NCBI RefSeq assembly: GCF_900102785.1
Contig: NZ_FNGC01000002.1
Location: forward strand, 248,001 to 312,000
DNA from: Arthrobacter sp. ok362
Lineage (GTDB): Bacteria; Actinomycetota; Actinomycetes; Actinomycetales; Micrococcaceae
Length of the DNA stretch: 64,000 nucleotides
Direction of reading: 5' to 3'
Each line of letters starts with the position of its first letter. The first letter of the stretch is position 1. The position numbers were made by a program, and so were the translations under genes. This document shows positions 15,626 through 24,121 of this stretch, piece by piece. A model generated the notes under the pieces. It did no database searches. It was not told the DNA's origin and worked only from the letters and a program-made list of their open reading frames with translations.

Positions 15626-16327
15626 GTGGAAGAGCGGGGGAGGCCTCTTGGCTGGGACGGCGCGGTCAACGCATGGCATGTGGCCGGGGACGTGTTCCGG
15701 ATGGGACGCCGGGAATGGCTAACCGAGGCCGGCTGGCGGCAGGCATACCGGCGTGGGATCCGAACCGTCATCGACCTCCGCAATGAAGCCGAAATCCGGT
15801 GCCGGGAGACGGACCCGCCGGTGAGGGCGGCGGCCCTGGCCGGCTTCGACGTCGTGCTGGCCCCCACCGAAGACCCGGGCAACAGCGAATTCCGCGAGCT
15901 CTGTGTGCCCTACCTGAACGACCCTGCCTGCTATGCCGACAACGCCAGGCTGTTCCCGCACCTGCTGGCGGGTGTCTTCAGAGCGGTGGCCGCCGCGGAC
16001 GGCGGGGTGGTCATCCAGTGCTCCGCCGGGCGGGACCGGAGCGGCATGATCGCCGCCATGCTCCAGGACCTTGCCGGGCATAGCGACGAAGCCATTGTGC
16101 GCGGCTACGAGCGCTCCATGCGGGGCATCAACGAGCACCTCAGGCACGCGGCTGTCCCGCATCCGCACGAGCGTTTTCTGCCCGAGAACGTCCTGATGCC
16201 CCTGCTGGAATCCCGGGGCAAAAGCCTGCTGGAATTTGTCCGGTCCCTGAACACCGCGGACTACCTGTTCCGCCACGGTGTGACGCCTGCCGAGCTCGCG
16301 GCCATCCTGGCAAAGGTGGGCAGATAG
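15626..16327 (+). CDS. Tyrosine/dual-specificity protein phosphatase (PTP family)
   Basis: 233 residues from a GTG at 15626, an uncertain start: no ribosome site, but a TTAGCT element shortly upstream. The phosphatase P-loop C(x)5R is CSAGRDRSG with Cys132. Upstream features VIDLRNEAEI and NAWHVAGDVFRMG match the bacterial Y_phosphatase3 family (MptpB-like). The C-terminal stretch with ADYLFRHGVTPAELAAILAKV is typical of that family. It may dephosphorylate phosphotyrosine or phosphoinositides; the target is unknown. Confidence 0.85.
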   Translation: MEERGRPLGWDGAVNAWHVAGDVFRMGRREWLTEAGWRQAYRRGIRTVIDLRNEAEIRCRETDPPVRAAALAGFDVVLAPTEDPGNSEFRELCVPYLNDPACYADNARLFPHLLAGVFRAVAAADGGVVIQCSAGRDRSGMIAAMLQDLAGHSDEAIVRGYERSMRGINEHLRHAAVPHPHERFLPENVLMPLLESRGKSLLEFVRSLNTADYLFRHGVTPAELAAILAKVGR

Positions 16328-16336
16328 GGTAGCGGA

Positions 16337-19123
16337 GTGAACACTCCGAAGTTCCAGCCGATGGTGCGGGCCGCCGCGGCCCTCGCGATTGCGCTTGCCG
16401 GCACCTTGCCTGCCGTTGCGTTGACCGCGGTCCCGGCGCTGGCTGAAACCGGCGCAGGCACACCGGCCCTGGCTGACTCGACGCCAACGCCGGCCCCTGC
16501 CGACTCGACTCCGGCACCGGCGTCGGCGCCGGTCTCGACGACGGCGGCGCCGTCTGACCCGCCTCTGGCTGATTCTTCTCCGGTCCCCTCCGCGACGCCA
16601 AGCAACGACGCCGGCCTCGCCGAGGCCGTGCAGCGGGACCTCGGCATGACCCTTGCGGAATTTGACGCCGCCGGTGCACTGGGGCGGCGCGCCGCCGACG
16701 CCGCGCCCTCCCTGCGGGCCCTCCCCGGCTATGTGGGGATCAGCCTCGCCGGCGGCAAGATCGCGGTTGAAGGCAGCGGCCCCGAGCTCCTGGCCCGCGT
16801 GGCCGAACTGAACCACGCCGGCCCGGACGACTTCGTGCTTGCCGCCCCTGCGGCCGCCGCCGTTGTCCCCTCGGCCGCGGAGCTCCTGGCCTCCAGCACC
16901 CAGCAACTCTTCGAGGCCTACGTCCGCGAGGTCGGGGCCGCTGGGCTGCAGGCCGTCACCTACACCAACGGCCACTTCGTGATCCGCACCGGCGGCACGA
17001 ACACGGCGCAGTCCGTCCCCGGCTCTGACGCCGTTCCCGCTCCCGACGCCGTTCCCGCCTCCGGCTCTGATCCGCAGCCGGCGACAGCGCCGGGCACGAA
17101 GCCGAGGATGTCCGCGGCGGATTTCGTGGCCCGCTACGCCAACGTGGCCCTGGAACAAGGATCGCGGATCGCCACGGAAGAGGGCTTCTTTGGCGGCCAG
17201 GGGTACATCATTGACGGCCGCACCGTGTGTTCGGCCGGATTCGGGGCCTTCAGCCCCGCGGGCGAGCCCCTGGTCCTGACCGCCGGGCACTGCGCCGCCG
17301 ACGGCGCCGCGAAACAGGCCCGGATTGAAGATCCCGCGGGCGCTCCGGCGGCCGGCGGGGCCGGTTCAGGCGCGGCCGCCGGGACCCTGGGAACATTCGG
17401 GTTCAGCCAGTTCGGCGGTCCGGACAATTCCGTAGTGGCGACGGACGGCACCAACGTCGGCACGGACATCGCCGTCCTCCGGGGCATCCGGAGCAGCTTG
17501 GACCTCCAGCCCGCCGTCACTCGGTGGGACAACCCCGCCGATCCGGGGCCGACGTCCGTAAAGATCGTGGGAACCGTGGCCCCATTCCGGGGCCAACCCG
17601 TGTGCCGGTCCGGCCGGAGCCTCGGCTGGTCGTGCGGGACCGTGGACTCGGTCGGCATCTGGGTCATAGCCGGACCGAACTCCCTGCCGCCGGACTACGA
17701 CAACGATCTCCGGGCGCTGAACGGCTTCGACTCCAGCACGGTCAAGTCCCGCCCCGGAGATTCCGGCGGCCCGTGGATCAGCGGGAACTTCGCCGTCGGC
17801 ATGCACACCGGGGCGGAAAGCGAAGGCGGCGTACAGACGCGGGCCATCGCGACCACGATCGAGGACGCCACCGGCCGGGTCCCAGGCGGTGTCCAGCTGC
17901 AGCTGTTCCTGACCAAGCCAACGCTCACGGCGGCCGCGAACGGAACCGTCACGGCCGGGGAGCCGATCACGGGGCACGTGGGTGCCGGTCCGGCCTCCGT
18001 GGTGGCTCCGCATTCCAAGGTCCGCATCACCGTCGTGGACGAGAAATCGGGCCAGAAACCAGGCCAGCCGTTGGAAGTGCCGATCGACGCGTCGGGAAAG
18101 TGGCAGTTCCCCGCCCCGTCCTCGGCCGGGCAGTTCAAGTTCTCGGCTGAAACGGTGAACGGATTCAGCCGCTCCGGGGCAGTCTCCATGTCCATCGACG
18201 TATCCCGCCTCCCGGCTCCGGCGATCACCTCTCCGCTGGAAGGCCCGGCGCTCACAGCCATCGAAACGATCGAGGGCACCGGAGAAGCCGGCCGCACGGT
18301 GCGGCTCTCCGGCGACTTCACCGGGACCGGGCTGGTCGCCGCAGACGGGCACTGGAGCATCAAGGTGGCCCATCAGCCGGTCTTCGGAAAAATTTCGGTC
18401 ACGGCGGTGCTCACGGCTCCCGGACAGTCGGACGGTCCCTCGGTGACCCGCACTTACACTGTCACTCCACCGGTTCCGGCCGTCTCGAACCTCCGGGATG
18501 GCAGACACCTGCGCCGGGACGCCCTGCCCGCCGGCATCTCCGGCACCGCCATTGATGGCGCCGAGGTGACCGCGGCGGTGGACGGGGTGGTCATTGGATC
18601 AGTCCGGGCAGGTTCCGGCGGTGCCGGGGCGCGGGCCGCGCTGCAGCCGCAGGTTCCGCTGAACCTGGCCGGCGCCGCCCGGTGGAGCGTCCCGTTCCCC
18701 GCGGGGCTGGCCGCCGGAGCGCACACCCTGACAGTTACCCAAGCCATTGACGGTGTCGCTTCGCTTCCGGCCGCCGTGGCGTTCACTGTCGACGCCGCGC
18801 CTGTTTCCGCGGGCACCCCGCACGGGACCCCGGACCCGAGCCAGCCGGCCCCCAACCAGCCGGCCAGCCAGCCTGCGGCCAGCCAGCCAGCAGCCAACGG
18901 CCAGGCAAGCCCGGCGCAGGCTCCCGTCCCGCCGTCGGACACCTCCGTCACCGTAAGTGTCGGCCCGTCGGGCAGTGCGGGGCAGTTGGCCAACACAGGA
19001 GCCGGCGGCCTGTTGGCCAACACAGGAGCCGGCGGCCTGTTGACCGCCGCCGGTCTCGGTGCGGGTGCCCTGCTGCTCGGCGCGGCCTTCGTGGCCTTCG
19101 GCCGGCGCCGGACGGGCCGCTAG
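16337..19123 (+). CDS. Cell-wall-anchored S1 (streptogrisin-like) serine protease
   Basis: A 928-residue exported protease. Order: signal peptide (1-36), Pro/Thr/Ala-rich stretch (to ~90), an alpha-lytic-protease-type propeptide (~95-250), a trypsin-fold domain (~270-520), two Ig-like or Big-type repeats (~530-820), a Gln/Pro/Ala linker, and a wall-sorting signal. The catalytic triad is His318 (TAGHC), Asp377 (GTDIAVL) and Ser476 (GDSGGP); CRSGRSLGWSCG is the streptogrisin cysteine loop. The C-terminus has LANTG twice in tandem, a hydrophobic segment and RRRTGR, as expected for LAxTG-recognising class E sortases. GTG start; TAGGGT six bases upstream suggests a leaderless mRNA. Confidence 0.87.
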   Translation: MNTPKFQPMVRAAAALAIALAGTLPAVALTAVPALAETGAGTPALADSTPTPAPADSTPAPASAPVSTTAAPSDPPLADSSPVPSATPSNDAGLAEAVQRDLGMTLAEFDAAGALGRRAADAAPSLRALPGYVGISLAGGKIAVEGSGPELLARVAELNHAGPDDFVLAAPAAAAVVPSAAELLASSTQQLFEAYVREVGAAGLQAVTYTNGHFVIRTGGTNTAQSVPGSDAVPAPDAVPASGSDPQPATAPGTKPRMSAADFVARYANVALEQGSRIATEEGFFGGQGYIIDGRTVCSAGFGAFSPAGEPLVLTAGHCAADGAAKQARIEDPAGAPAAGGAGSGAAAGTLGTFGFSQFGGPDNSVVATDGTNVGTDIAVLRGIRSSLDLQPAVTRWDNPADPGPTSVKIVGTVAPFRGQPVCRSGRSLGWSCGTVDSVGIWVIAGPNSLPPDYDNDLRALNGFDSSTVKSRPGDSGGPWISGNFAVGMHTGAESEGGVQTRAIATTIEDATGRVPGGVQLQLFLTKPTLTAAANGTVTAGEPITGHVGAGPASVVAPHSKVRITVVDEKSGQKPGQPLEVPIDASGKWQFPAPSSAGQFKFSAETVNGFSRSGAVSMSIDVSRLPAPAITSPLEGPALTAIETIEGTGEAGRTVRLSGDFTGTGLVAADGHWSIKVAHQPVFGKISVTAVLTAPGQSDGPSVTRTYTVTPPVPAVSNLRDGRHLRRDALPAGISGTAIDGAEVTAAVDGVVIGSVRAGSGGAGARAALQPQVPLNLAGAARWSVPFPAGLAAGAHTLTVTQAIDGVASLPAAVAFTVDAAPVSAGTPHGTPDPSQPAPNQPASQPAASQPAANGQASPAQAPVPPSDTSVTVSVGPSGSAGQLANTGAGGLLANTGAGGLLTAAGLGAGALLLGAAFVAFGRRRTGR

Positions 19124-19156
19124 CCGGCGGACGGCGGCCTCGGCGGAGGCGGTCCA

Positions 19157-19258
19157 GGCCCGGGCTCGCCGGAACGCTGCGGGGTCGCCGTACGGTTACG
19201 GCGACCCCACAGGTTTCCGGCGACCTCGATGGTTTCGCCCGGTCAGGCCTTGCAGTCC
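19157..19258. repeat. Intergenic repeat family C, copy 1
   Basis: A ~100-base element beginning GGCCCGGGCTCGCCGGAA, with a central hairpin GGGGTCGCCGTA/TACGGCGACCCC. A similar element in the same orientation is at 20627-20709, so the pair brackets the hmp gene. It fills most of the gap between the protease and hmp stop codons and could also serve as a terminator. Confidence 0.65.
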
Positions 19259-19283
19259 GGAGGCATACCGGCTGCCGCGGCGG

Positions 19284-20486
19284 CTACTGGAAGTCCGCCA
19301 GCCAAAGGTCCGGGCCGAACACCTCATATTGGATGTCCCTGGCCGACACCCCGCGGGCCATCAGGGCGCTCCGGACTGACTTGAGGAAGGGCAGGGGGCC
19401 GCAAAGGTAGTACTCGGCGTCCTCGGGCAGGTCTACCGCGCTCACGTCCATAAATCCCGAGAACGCCGATTCGTCCCGCCCCTCCTCGGGGTTGAGGAAC
19501 CACGTGTGAAGTGTCCCATCCGCAAGCTTCGTGAGATCTTCGCTGACCTGCGCCCGGAGAGGGAACGAAGCCGGGCTGTCGTCGGCATGCAACAGCATCA
19601 CACTTCGTGGGGACCCGGATTTCACTAGGTGTGAGAGCATTCCGGCCATGGGAGTGATGCCGATTCCGGCGCTGGCCATGACCAGGGGCCGGTCGGTGTA
19701 CTCCAGCACTACGTCGCCGAAAGGTGCTGAGAGGACCACCTCGTCGCCCACCTGGACATCGTTGTGGAGCAGGGTGGACATCTCGCCGTCGGGCGTCGGA
19801 AGTCCTTGGACCCTTTTGACGGCGAAATGCCGGTGCTGCCCGTCGTCGGCCTTGGTCAGGCTGTATTGCCGGGGCTGCTGCACGCCGTCGGGCATGGTCA
19901 TCTTGATGGTCACGTACTGCCCGGGCAGGGACGGCTTGACGTCGCGTTCGTCGGTCCGTTCAACAACGAACGTCACGACGTCGGCTGTCTCCTGGATCCG
20001 CTGGGTCACCCGCCACGTCCGCCAGATGGTTTCGGGGGAGAGGTGCACGGCGTTGTACAGCCCGCGCTCCTTGTTCATGAGCAGGTTCGCCAGCAGCCAG
20101 TAGACCTCGTCCCAAGCGGCGGCAACCTCGGGAGTGACGGCATCGCCGAGTACATCCACGATCGCCCACATGAGGTGGTCGTGGACAACCTGGTACTGGT
20201 CCGGGCTCAGTCCCAGCGAGACGTGTTTGTGGGCCACCCGGGAGAGCAGATGGTCCGGCACCTGGTCCGGTTTCTCCACGAGCATGCTGGCGAATGCCGC
20301 GATGGAGCCAGCGAGGGCCTGCTGCTGGCGGCCGTCCGCCTGGTTTCCCCGGTTGAAGAGGCCGTCCAGCAGGTCCGGCCGCGCCTCGAACATATGTGTG
20401 TAGAAGCGCTTGGCGATTTCCTCGACGTGCTCGCCGACTACGGGAAGCGTTGCCTTGATGATAGGAAACGAGGTGTCTGAGAGCAT
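19284..20486 (-). CDS. hmp: Flavohaemoprotein, nitric oxide dioxygenase
   Basis: 400 residues from the ATG at 20486 (GGAAGGGATC upstream). The globin domain (1-~140) has Tyr29 at B10, Gln49 at E7 and the proximal His88 in AHKHVSLG. A ferredoxin-reductase FAD domain (~150-260; RQYSLTK) and an NAD domain (~265-400; ASAGIGITPMAGML, YLCGPLPFL) follow. Hmp converts nitric oxide and O2 to nitrate using NAD(P)H. No NsrR gene is adjacent. The gene stands alone between two copies of repeat family C. Confidence 0.95.
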   Translation of the reverse strand: MLSDTSFPIIKATLPVVGEHVEEIAKRFYTHMFEARPDLLDGLFNRGNQADGRQQQALAGSIAAFASMLVEKPDQVPDHLLSRVAHKHVSLGLSPDQYQVVHDHLMWAIVDVLGDAVTPEVAAAWDEVYWLLANLLMNKERGLYNAVHLSPETIWRTWRVTQRIQETADVVTFVVERTDERDVKPSLPGQYVTIKMTMPDGVQQPRQYSLTKADDGQHRHFAVKRVQGLPTPDGEMSTLLHNDVQVGDEVVLSAPFGDVVLEYTDRPLVMASAGIGITPMAGMLSHLVKSGSPRSVMLLHADDSPASFPLRAQVSEDLTKLADGTLHTWFLNPEEGRDESAFSGFMDVSAVDLPEDAEYYLCGPLPFLKSVRSALMARGVSARDIQYEVFGPDLWLADFQ

Positions 20487-20626
20487 GGTGGATCCCTTCC
20501 GGTGCAAGCGGTGATACCCAGCGGTGCCGGGCGACTCAGTACTTCCAAGCTAACAGCCGGGGCAGCGGGCCTTCCGGGTCGATCGGCCCTACATCACCAG
20601 GGGAGACCTGGTGTAGGCGGCCTCCC

Positions 20627-20709
20627 GGCCCGGGCTCGCCGGAAAGCTGCGTGTTCGCCGTACGGCTCCGGCGTCCCCGCAGGTCTCGGGCGAATCCGAG
20701 GGTTCGGGG
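20627..20709. repeat. Intergenic repeat family C, copy 2
   Basis: Shares GGCCCGGGCTCGCCGGAA, GCTGCG, TCGCCGTACGG and CGGCG-CCCC-CAGGT blocks with 19157-19258 in the same orientation. It is followed by three tandem copies of a short AACCGCG-like unit (about 20711-20735) before the stop codon of the thioesterase gene. Confidence 0.6.
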
Positions 20710-20743
20710 CGGAACCGCGAACCGCGAACCGCGAACTCCGTAG

Positions 20744-21160
20744 TCAGGCCTTGCGGTCCACCAGCAGGTTGGTGATCCGCAGCGTACAGAGCCGCTGGCC
20801 GGCCTCGTTCGTGATCAGCACCTCGTGCGTGGTCAGGGTGCCGCCCAGATGGATGGGGGTTGCCGTGATCGTGATCAGCCCCTCGCGGGCCGATTTGTGG
20901 TGCGTGGCCGAGACGTCGACGCCCATCGCCGTTTTGCCCAGGGTGCTGGCGTGGATGACGGCGGCCCAGGAGCCCACGGCCTCGCCCACGGCGAGTGAGG
21001 CACCCCCGTGCAGGAGCCCGAACGACTGCCGGTTGCCCTCCACCGGCATGGTCGCCACCACGCGGTCCACGGACTCCTCGACGATCTTCACGCCCATCTT
21101 CTCGTCGAGTTCCCCGAGGGTGATCTTCCACAACTCGGTGCTGCCGGTCTCGGGCGTCAT
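20744..21160 (-). CDS. Hotdog-fold acyl-CoA thioesterase (YdiI/COG2050-like)
   Basis: 138 residues with the hotdog thioesterase core FGLLHGGASLAVGEAVGSWAA (the HGG-xx-xx-x-E pattern) and a C-terminal HKSAREGLITITATPIHLGG strand pair. It is a separate family branch from the PaaI-type protein at 27050. It shares a divergent promoter region with paaZ and a PaaR-type box (21255-21278), so it probably releases CoA from stalled phenylacetyl-CoA or ring-1,2-epoxy intermediates. An AAGGAGACGCT site precedes the ATG. Confidence 0.85.
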   Translation of the reverse strand: MTPETGSTELWKITLGELDEKMGVKIVEESVDRVVATMPVEGNRQSFGLLHGGASLAVGEAVGSWAAVIHASTLGKTAMGVDVSATHHKSAREGLITITATPIHLGGTLTTHEVLITNEAGQRLCTLRITNLLVDRKA

Positions 21161-21254
21161 AGCGTCTCCTTTGTTGCCGGCCGGCCCTGGGCCCGGACGG
21201 TCGGTGCCGCCGCGGCTAGTGTGCGGCAGGCCTCATTCATGTACTCTAGATCAT

Positions 21255-21278
21255 ATTACCGAACGGACGGTCAGTAAT
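21255..21278. promoter_or_regulatory. PaaR-type operator in the divergent thioesterase/paaZ promoter
   Basis: A 24-base imperfect palindrome with outer arms ATTAC and GTAAT and the core CCGAACGGACGGTCA. It lies 95 bases from the thioesterase start and 49 from the paaZ start, so one site could control both directions. It matches the other three paa boxes of this window. Confidence 0.78.
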
Positions 21279-21326
21279 GTTCCGGCCGTGTTGATCTTGC
21301 TCCCCCGTTGGAAGGACCCGTCAACG

Positions 21327-23429
21327 ATGACCACCACAGCCGCACCCACAGTAGACACTGTCGAGATCGTTCCCAGCTTCATCCGGGGTTCCTGGTGGAC
21401 TCCCGACGCCGCCTCCGCCGCCGGCGCAGCTCCAGTCCTGGACGCCAGCACCGGCGAGCTCTTGGCCAAGGTGAGCACCGAGGGGCTCGACCTCGCCGCC
21501 GTCGTGGACTACGGCCGCACCACCGGCCAGGCGGAACTTGGCACGCTGACCTTCCACCAGCGCGCGCTCAAGCTCAAGGAGCTGGCGCAGTACCTCAACG
21601 GCCGCCGCGAGGAGTTCTACGCGCTCTCGGCGCAGACCGGCGCCACCAAAATCGACTCGATGATCGACATCGACGGCGGGATCGGCGTCCTGTTCACCTT
21701 CGGATCCAAGGGCCGCCGCGAACTGCCCAACGCCCAGGTGGTGGTGGACGGCCCCATGGAGGTGCTGTCCCGCGACGGCTCGTTTGCCGGCGAGCACATC
21801 TACAGCCGCATCCCCGGCGTCGCGGTGCAGATCAATGCCTTCAACTTCCCCGTGTGGGGCATGCTGGAGAAGCTGGCCCCGGCTTTCCTCGCCGGCGTGC
21901 CCACCATCGTCAAGCCGGCCACCCCCACCGGGTACGTGGCCGCCGCCGTGGTCAAGGCGATCGACGAATCCGGCATCCTGCCCACGGGCTCCCTGCAGCT
22001 CATTTCCGGCTCCGTCCGCACCCTGCTGGACCACCTGGACTACCGGGACCTCGTGGCCTTCACCGGCTCGGCCTCGACCGCCAACACGCTCAAGTCCCAC
22101 CCCAACGTGGTCACGGGCGGCGTCCGCTTCACCTCCGAGACCGACTCCCTCAATGCCGCGATTTTGGGCCCGGATGCCGTCAAGGGCACACCGGAATTCG
22201 ACGCCTTCATCAAGTCCCTCGTCACCGAGATGACCGCCAAGGCCGGCCAGAAATGCACCTCGATCCGCCGCGCGATCGTGCCGCAGGAACTCGTCGCCGA
22301 CGTCACCGCCGCCGTGGGGGACCGCATCCGCGAACGCGTGGTGCTCGGTGACCCCCGCGCCGAGGGCGTCACCATGGGCGCCCTGGCCTCCCTTGAGCAG
22401 CTCGCCGACGTGCGCGCCGCCGTCCAGTCCATGCTCGACGCCGGCGGGGAGCTTGCCTACGGCACGCTCGATGCGCCGCAGGTCACCAGCGCGGACGGAA
22501 GCGTCGGCGTCGTCGACGGCGGAGCCTTCATGTCCCCGGTCCTGCTGAGCTGGGCCGACCCGGAGGCTGAGGAGGTCCACTCGCTCGAGGCCTTCGGCCC
22601 GGTGTCCTCGGTGATCGGCTACACCGACCTGGCCGACGCCGTCCGCCTCGCCGCCCGCGGCGGCGGATCGCTCGTCGCCTCGGTCTGCACGAACGATCCC
22701 GCCGTGGCGCAGCAGCTGGTCACCGGTATCGCGGCCCACCACGGCCGCGTGCTCATGCTCAACCGCGAGGACGCCCGCAGCTCCACCGGGCACGGCTCCC
22801 CGGTCCCGCACCTGGTCCACGGCGGTCCCGGCCGCGCCGGCGGCGGCGAAGAGCTCGGCGGCATCCGCTCCGTCATGCACCACATGCAGCGCACCGCCAT
22901 CCAGGGTTCGCCCAACATGCTTACCGCCGTCACCGGCGTCTGGCACACCGGTGCGGACCGCAACTTCACGCTCGAGACAGAGGGCCAGCACCCGTTCCGG
23001 AAATCCCTGGCCACGCTGCACATCGGCGACGCCATCCGCTCGGGGCTGCGCGAGGTCTCGCTGGAGGAAATCACCAAGTTCGCGAACTCCACCGGCGACA
23101 CCTTCTACGCCCACACCAACCAGGAAGCCGCCGCGGCCAACCCGTTCTTCCCGGGCATCGTGGCGCACGGCTACCTCCTGCTCAGCTGGGCCGCCGGCCT
23201 GTTCGTGGAGCCCGCACCGGGCCCAGTCCTGGCCAACTACGGCCTGGAGAACCTTCGCTTCATCACCCCGGTGGCCGCGGGCGACTCCATCCGGGTGACC
23301 CTGACGGCCAAGAAGATCACCCCGCGCGAGACCGACGAGTACGGCGAGGTGGCCTGGGACGCCGTCCTGACCAACCAGAACGACGAAATCGTGGCGATCT
23401 ACGACGTCCTGACCCTCGTCGAGAAGTAG
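21327..23429 (+). CDS. paaZ: Bifunctional oxepin-CoA hydrolase / 3-oxo-5,6-dehydrosuberyl-CoA semialdehyde dehydrogenase
   Basis: 700 residues. Residues ~10-540 are an aldehyde dehydrogenase domain with Cys310 in AGQKCTSIRR; residues ~555-695 are a MaoC-like hotdog hydratase (GDTFYAHTNQEAAAANPFFP and VAHGYLLLSW). PaaZ opens oxepin-CoA and then oxidises the aldehyde, linking ring epoxidation to beta-oxidation. The ATG at 21327 starts the conserved TVEIVPSFIRGSWW and follows GGAAGGA. The reading frame is open about 800 bases further upstream, but that part overlaps the divergent gene and the operator and is not coding. Both catalytic halves look intact. Confidence 0.95.
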   Translation: MTTTAAPTVDTVEIVPSFIRGSWWTPDAASAAGAAPVLDASTGELLAKVSTEGLDLAAVVDYGRTTGQAELGTLTFHQRALKLKELAQYLNGRREEFYALSAQTGATKIDSMIDIDGGIGVLFTFGSKGRRELPNAQVVVDGPMEVLSRDGSFAGEHIYSRIPGVAVQINAFNFPVWGMLEKLAPAFLAGVPTIVKPATPTGYVAAAVVKAIDESGILPTGSLQLISGSVRTLLDHLDYRDLVAFTGSASTANTLKSHPNVVTGGVRFTSETDSLNAAILGPDAVKGTPEFDAFIKSLVTEMTAKAGQKCTSIRRAIVPQELVADVTAAVGDRIRERVVLGDPRAEGVTMGALASLEQLADVRAAVQSMLDAGGELAYGTLDAPQVTSADGSVGVVDGGAFMSPVLLSWADPEAEEVHSLEAFGPVSSVIGYTDLADAVRLAARGGGSLVASVCTNDPAVAQQLVTGIAAHHGRVLMLNREDARSSTGHGSPVPHLVHGGPGRAGGGEELGGIRSVMHHMQRTAIQGSPNMLTAVTGVWHTGADRNFTLETEGQHPFRKSLATLHIGDAIRSGLREVSLEEITKFANSTGDTFYAHTNQEAAAANPFFPGIVAHGYLLLSWAAGLFVEPAPGPVLANYGLENLRFITPVAAGDSIRVTLTAKKITPRETDEYGEVAWDAVLTNQNDEIVAIYDVLTLVEK

Positions 23430-23605
23430 TCCCTCCCGACGCTCCCTCGCGTCTTGCGGCTCCGGTGCGGACGCTCCCTCATGTTGTGGGTAGCGTCCGT
23501 TCTAGAGCTGCCGGAAGCGAGGGAGCATCGACTGTTCAGAGGCGCAAATCGCAGGCTCTTTCCACCCCGCTCCGGCGTAAAATTTTGCTCGTAGGAGGTG
23601 GCGAA
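23430..23605. other. Intergenic region with nested inverted repeats
   Basis: Outer arms GCTCCCTCGC (near 23441) and GCGAGGGAGC (near 23518) enclose a second pair, GCGGACGCTCCC and GGTAGCGTCCG. The element lies immediately after paaZ and probably ends its transcript. It shares the GACGCTCCC motif with family A but not its arms. The final ~70 bases are the less GC-rich upstream region of the VOC gene. Confidence 0.5.
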
Positions 23606-24013
23606 ATGACCCTAGTACTCAGTAAAGCCACAACAGTCCTGCCAGTCGATGATGCAGCGCGTGCCCGGCATTTCTACGCGGACACTTTGGGGCTCCCGCA
23701 CCGTGGCGTGGCAGACGACGGAAGCGAAATGTTCGGCTCAGAAGGCGGCCCCATGCTGCAGCTGATGCCAGTCAAGGATGGAAAGCACTCAGAGCACACC
23801 ACCCTGAGTTTCGAAGTCAGCGAGATCGAACGCACAGTCCACGACATGGAAGCCAAAGGCGTCATGTTCCAGGACTACGATGGCCCGGATCTCAAGACCG
23901 AAAACCACATTTGTACAACGGATTCAGAGAAGTGCGCCTGGTTCATGGACTCCGAGCACAATATTCTCTGCGTGCACGAGAACATCACCACGGCAGCTGA
24001 TTACCAGCTCTGA
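23606..24013 (+). CDS. VOC/glyoxalase-fold protein
   Basis: 135 residues of one vicinal-oxygen-chelate module (VLPVDDAARARHFYADTLGL, then HTTLSFEVSEIERTVHDME). Members include glyoxalases, extradiol dioxygenases and resistance proteins; no catalytic specialisation is evident, and a His/Glu metal set is not complete enough to name an activity. The start has a near-perfect AGGAGGTGG ribosome site. Base composition is visibly less GC-rich than in neighbouring genes and codons such as AAA, GTA and ACA are more common, suggesting a later arrival. Confidence 0.78.
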   Translation: MTLVLSKATTVLPVDDAARARHFYADTLGLPHRGVADDGSEMFGSEGGPMLQLMPVKDGKHSEHTTLSFEVSEIERTVHDMEAKGVMFQDYDGPDLKTENHICTTDSEKCAWFMDSEHNILCVHENITTAADYQL

Positions 24014-24121
24014 GGTCCGGTCCAGCCCTGGAAATTCGGGGGGACAAAATCAGGGTGGACAGAAGCGCGGCGCTCCGGCTCAGCTGGGCGCCCCTTCTGT
24101 TGTCCGTAAACCGGGCGACGT

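Noticed and set aside
20711..20735. Short AACCGCG tandem as a possible CRISPR fragment
   Set aside because: Three adjacent 7-8 base units without spacers; simple slippage.
20502..21326. N-terminal extension of paaZ
   Set aside because: The extension runs through the divergent thioesterase gene and the PaaR-type operator; conserved PaaZ sequence begins at 21327.
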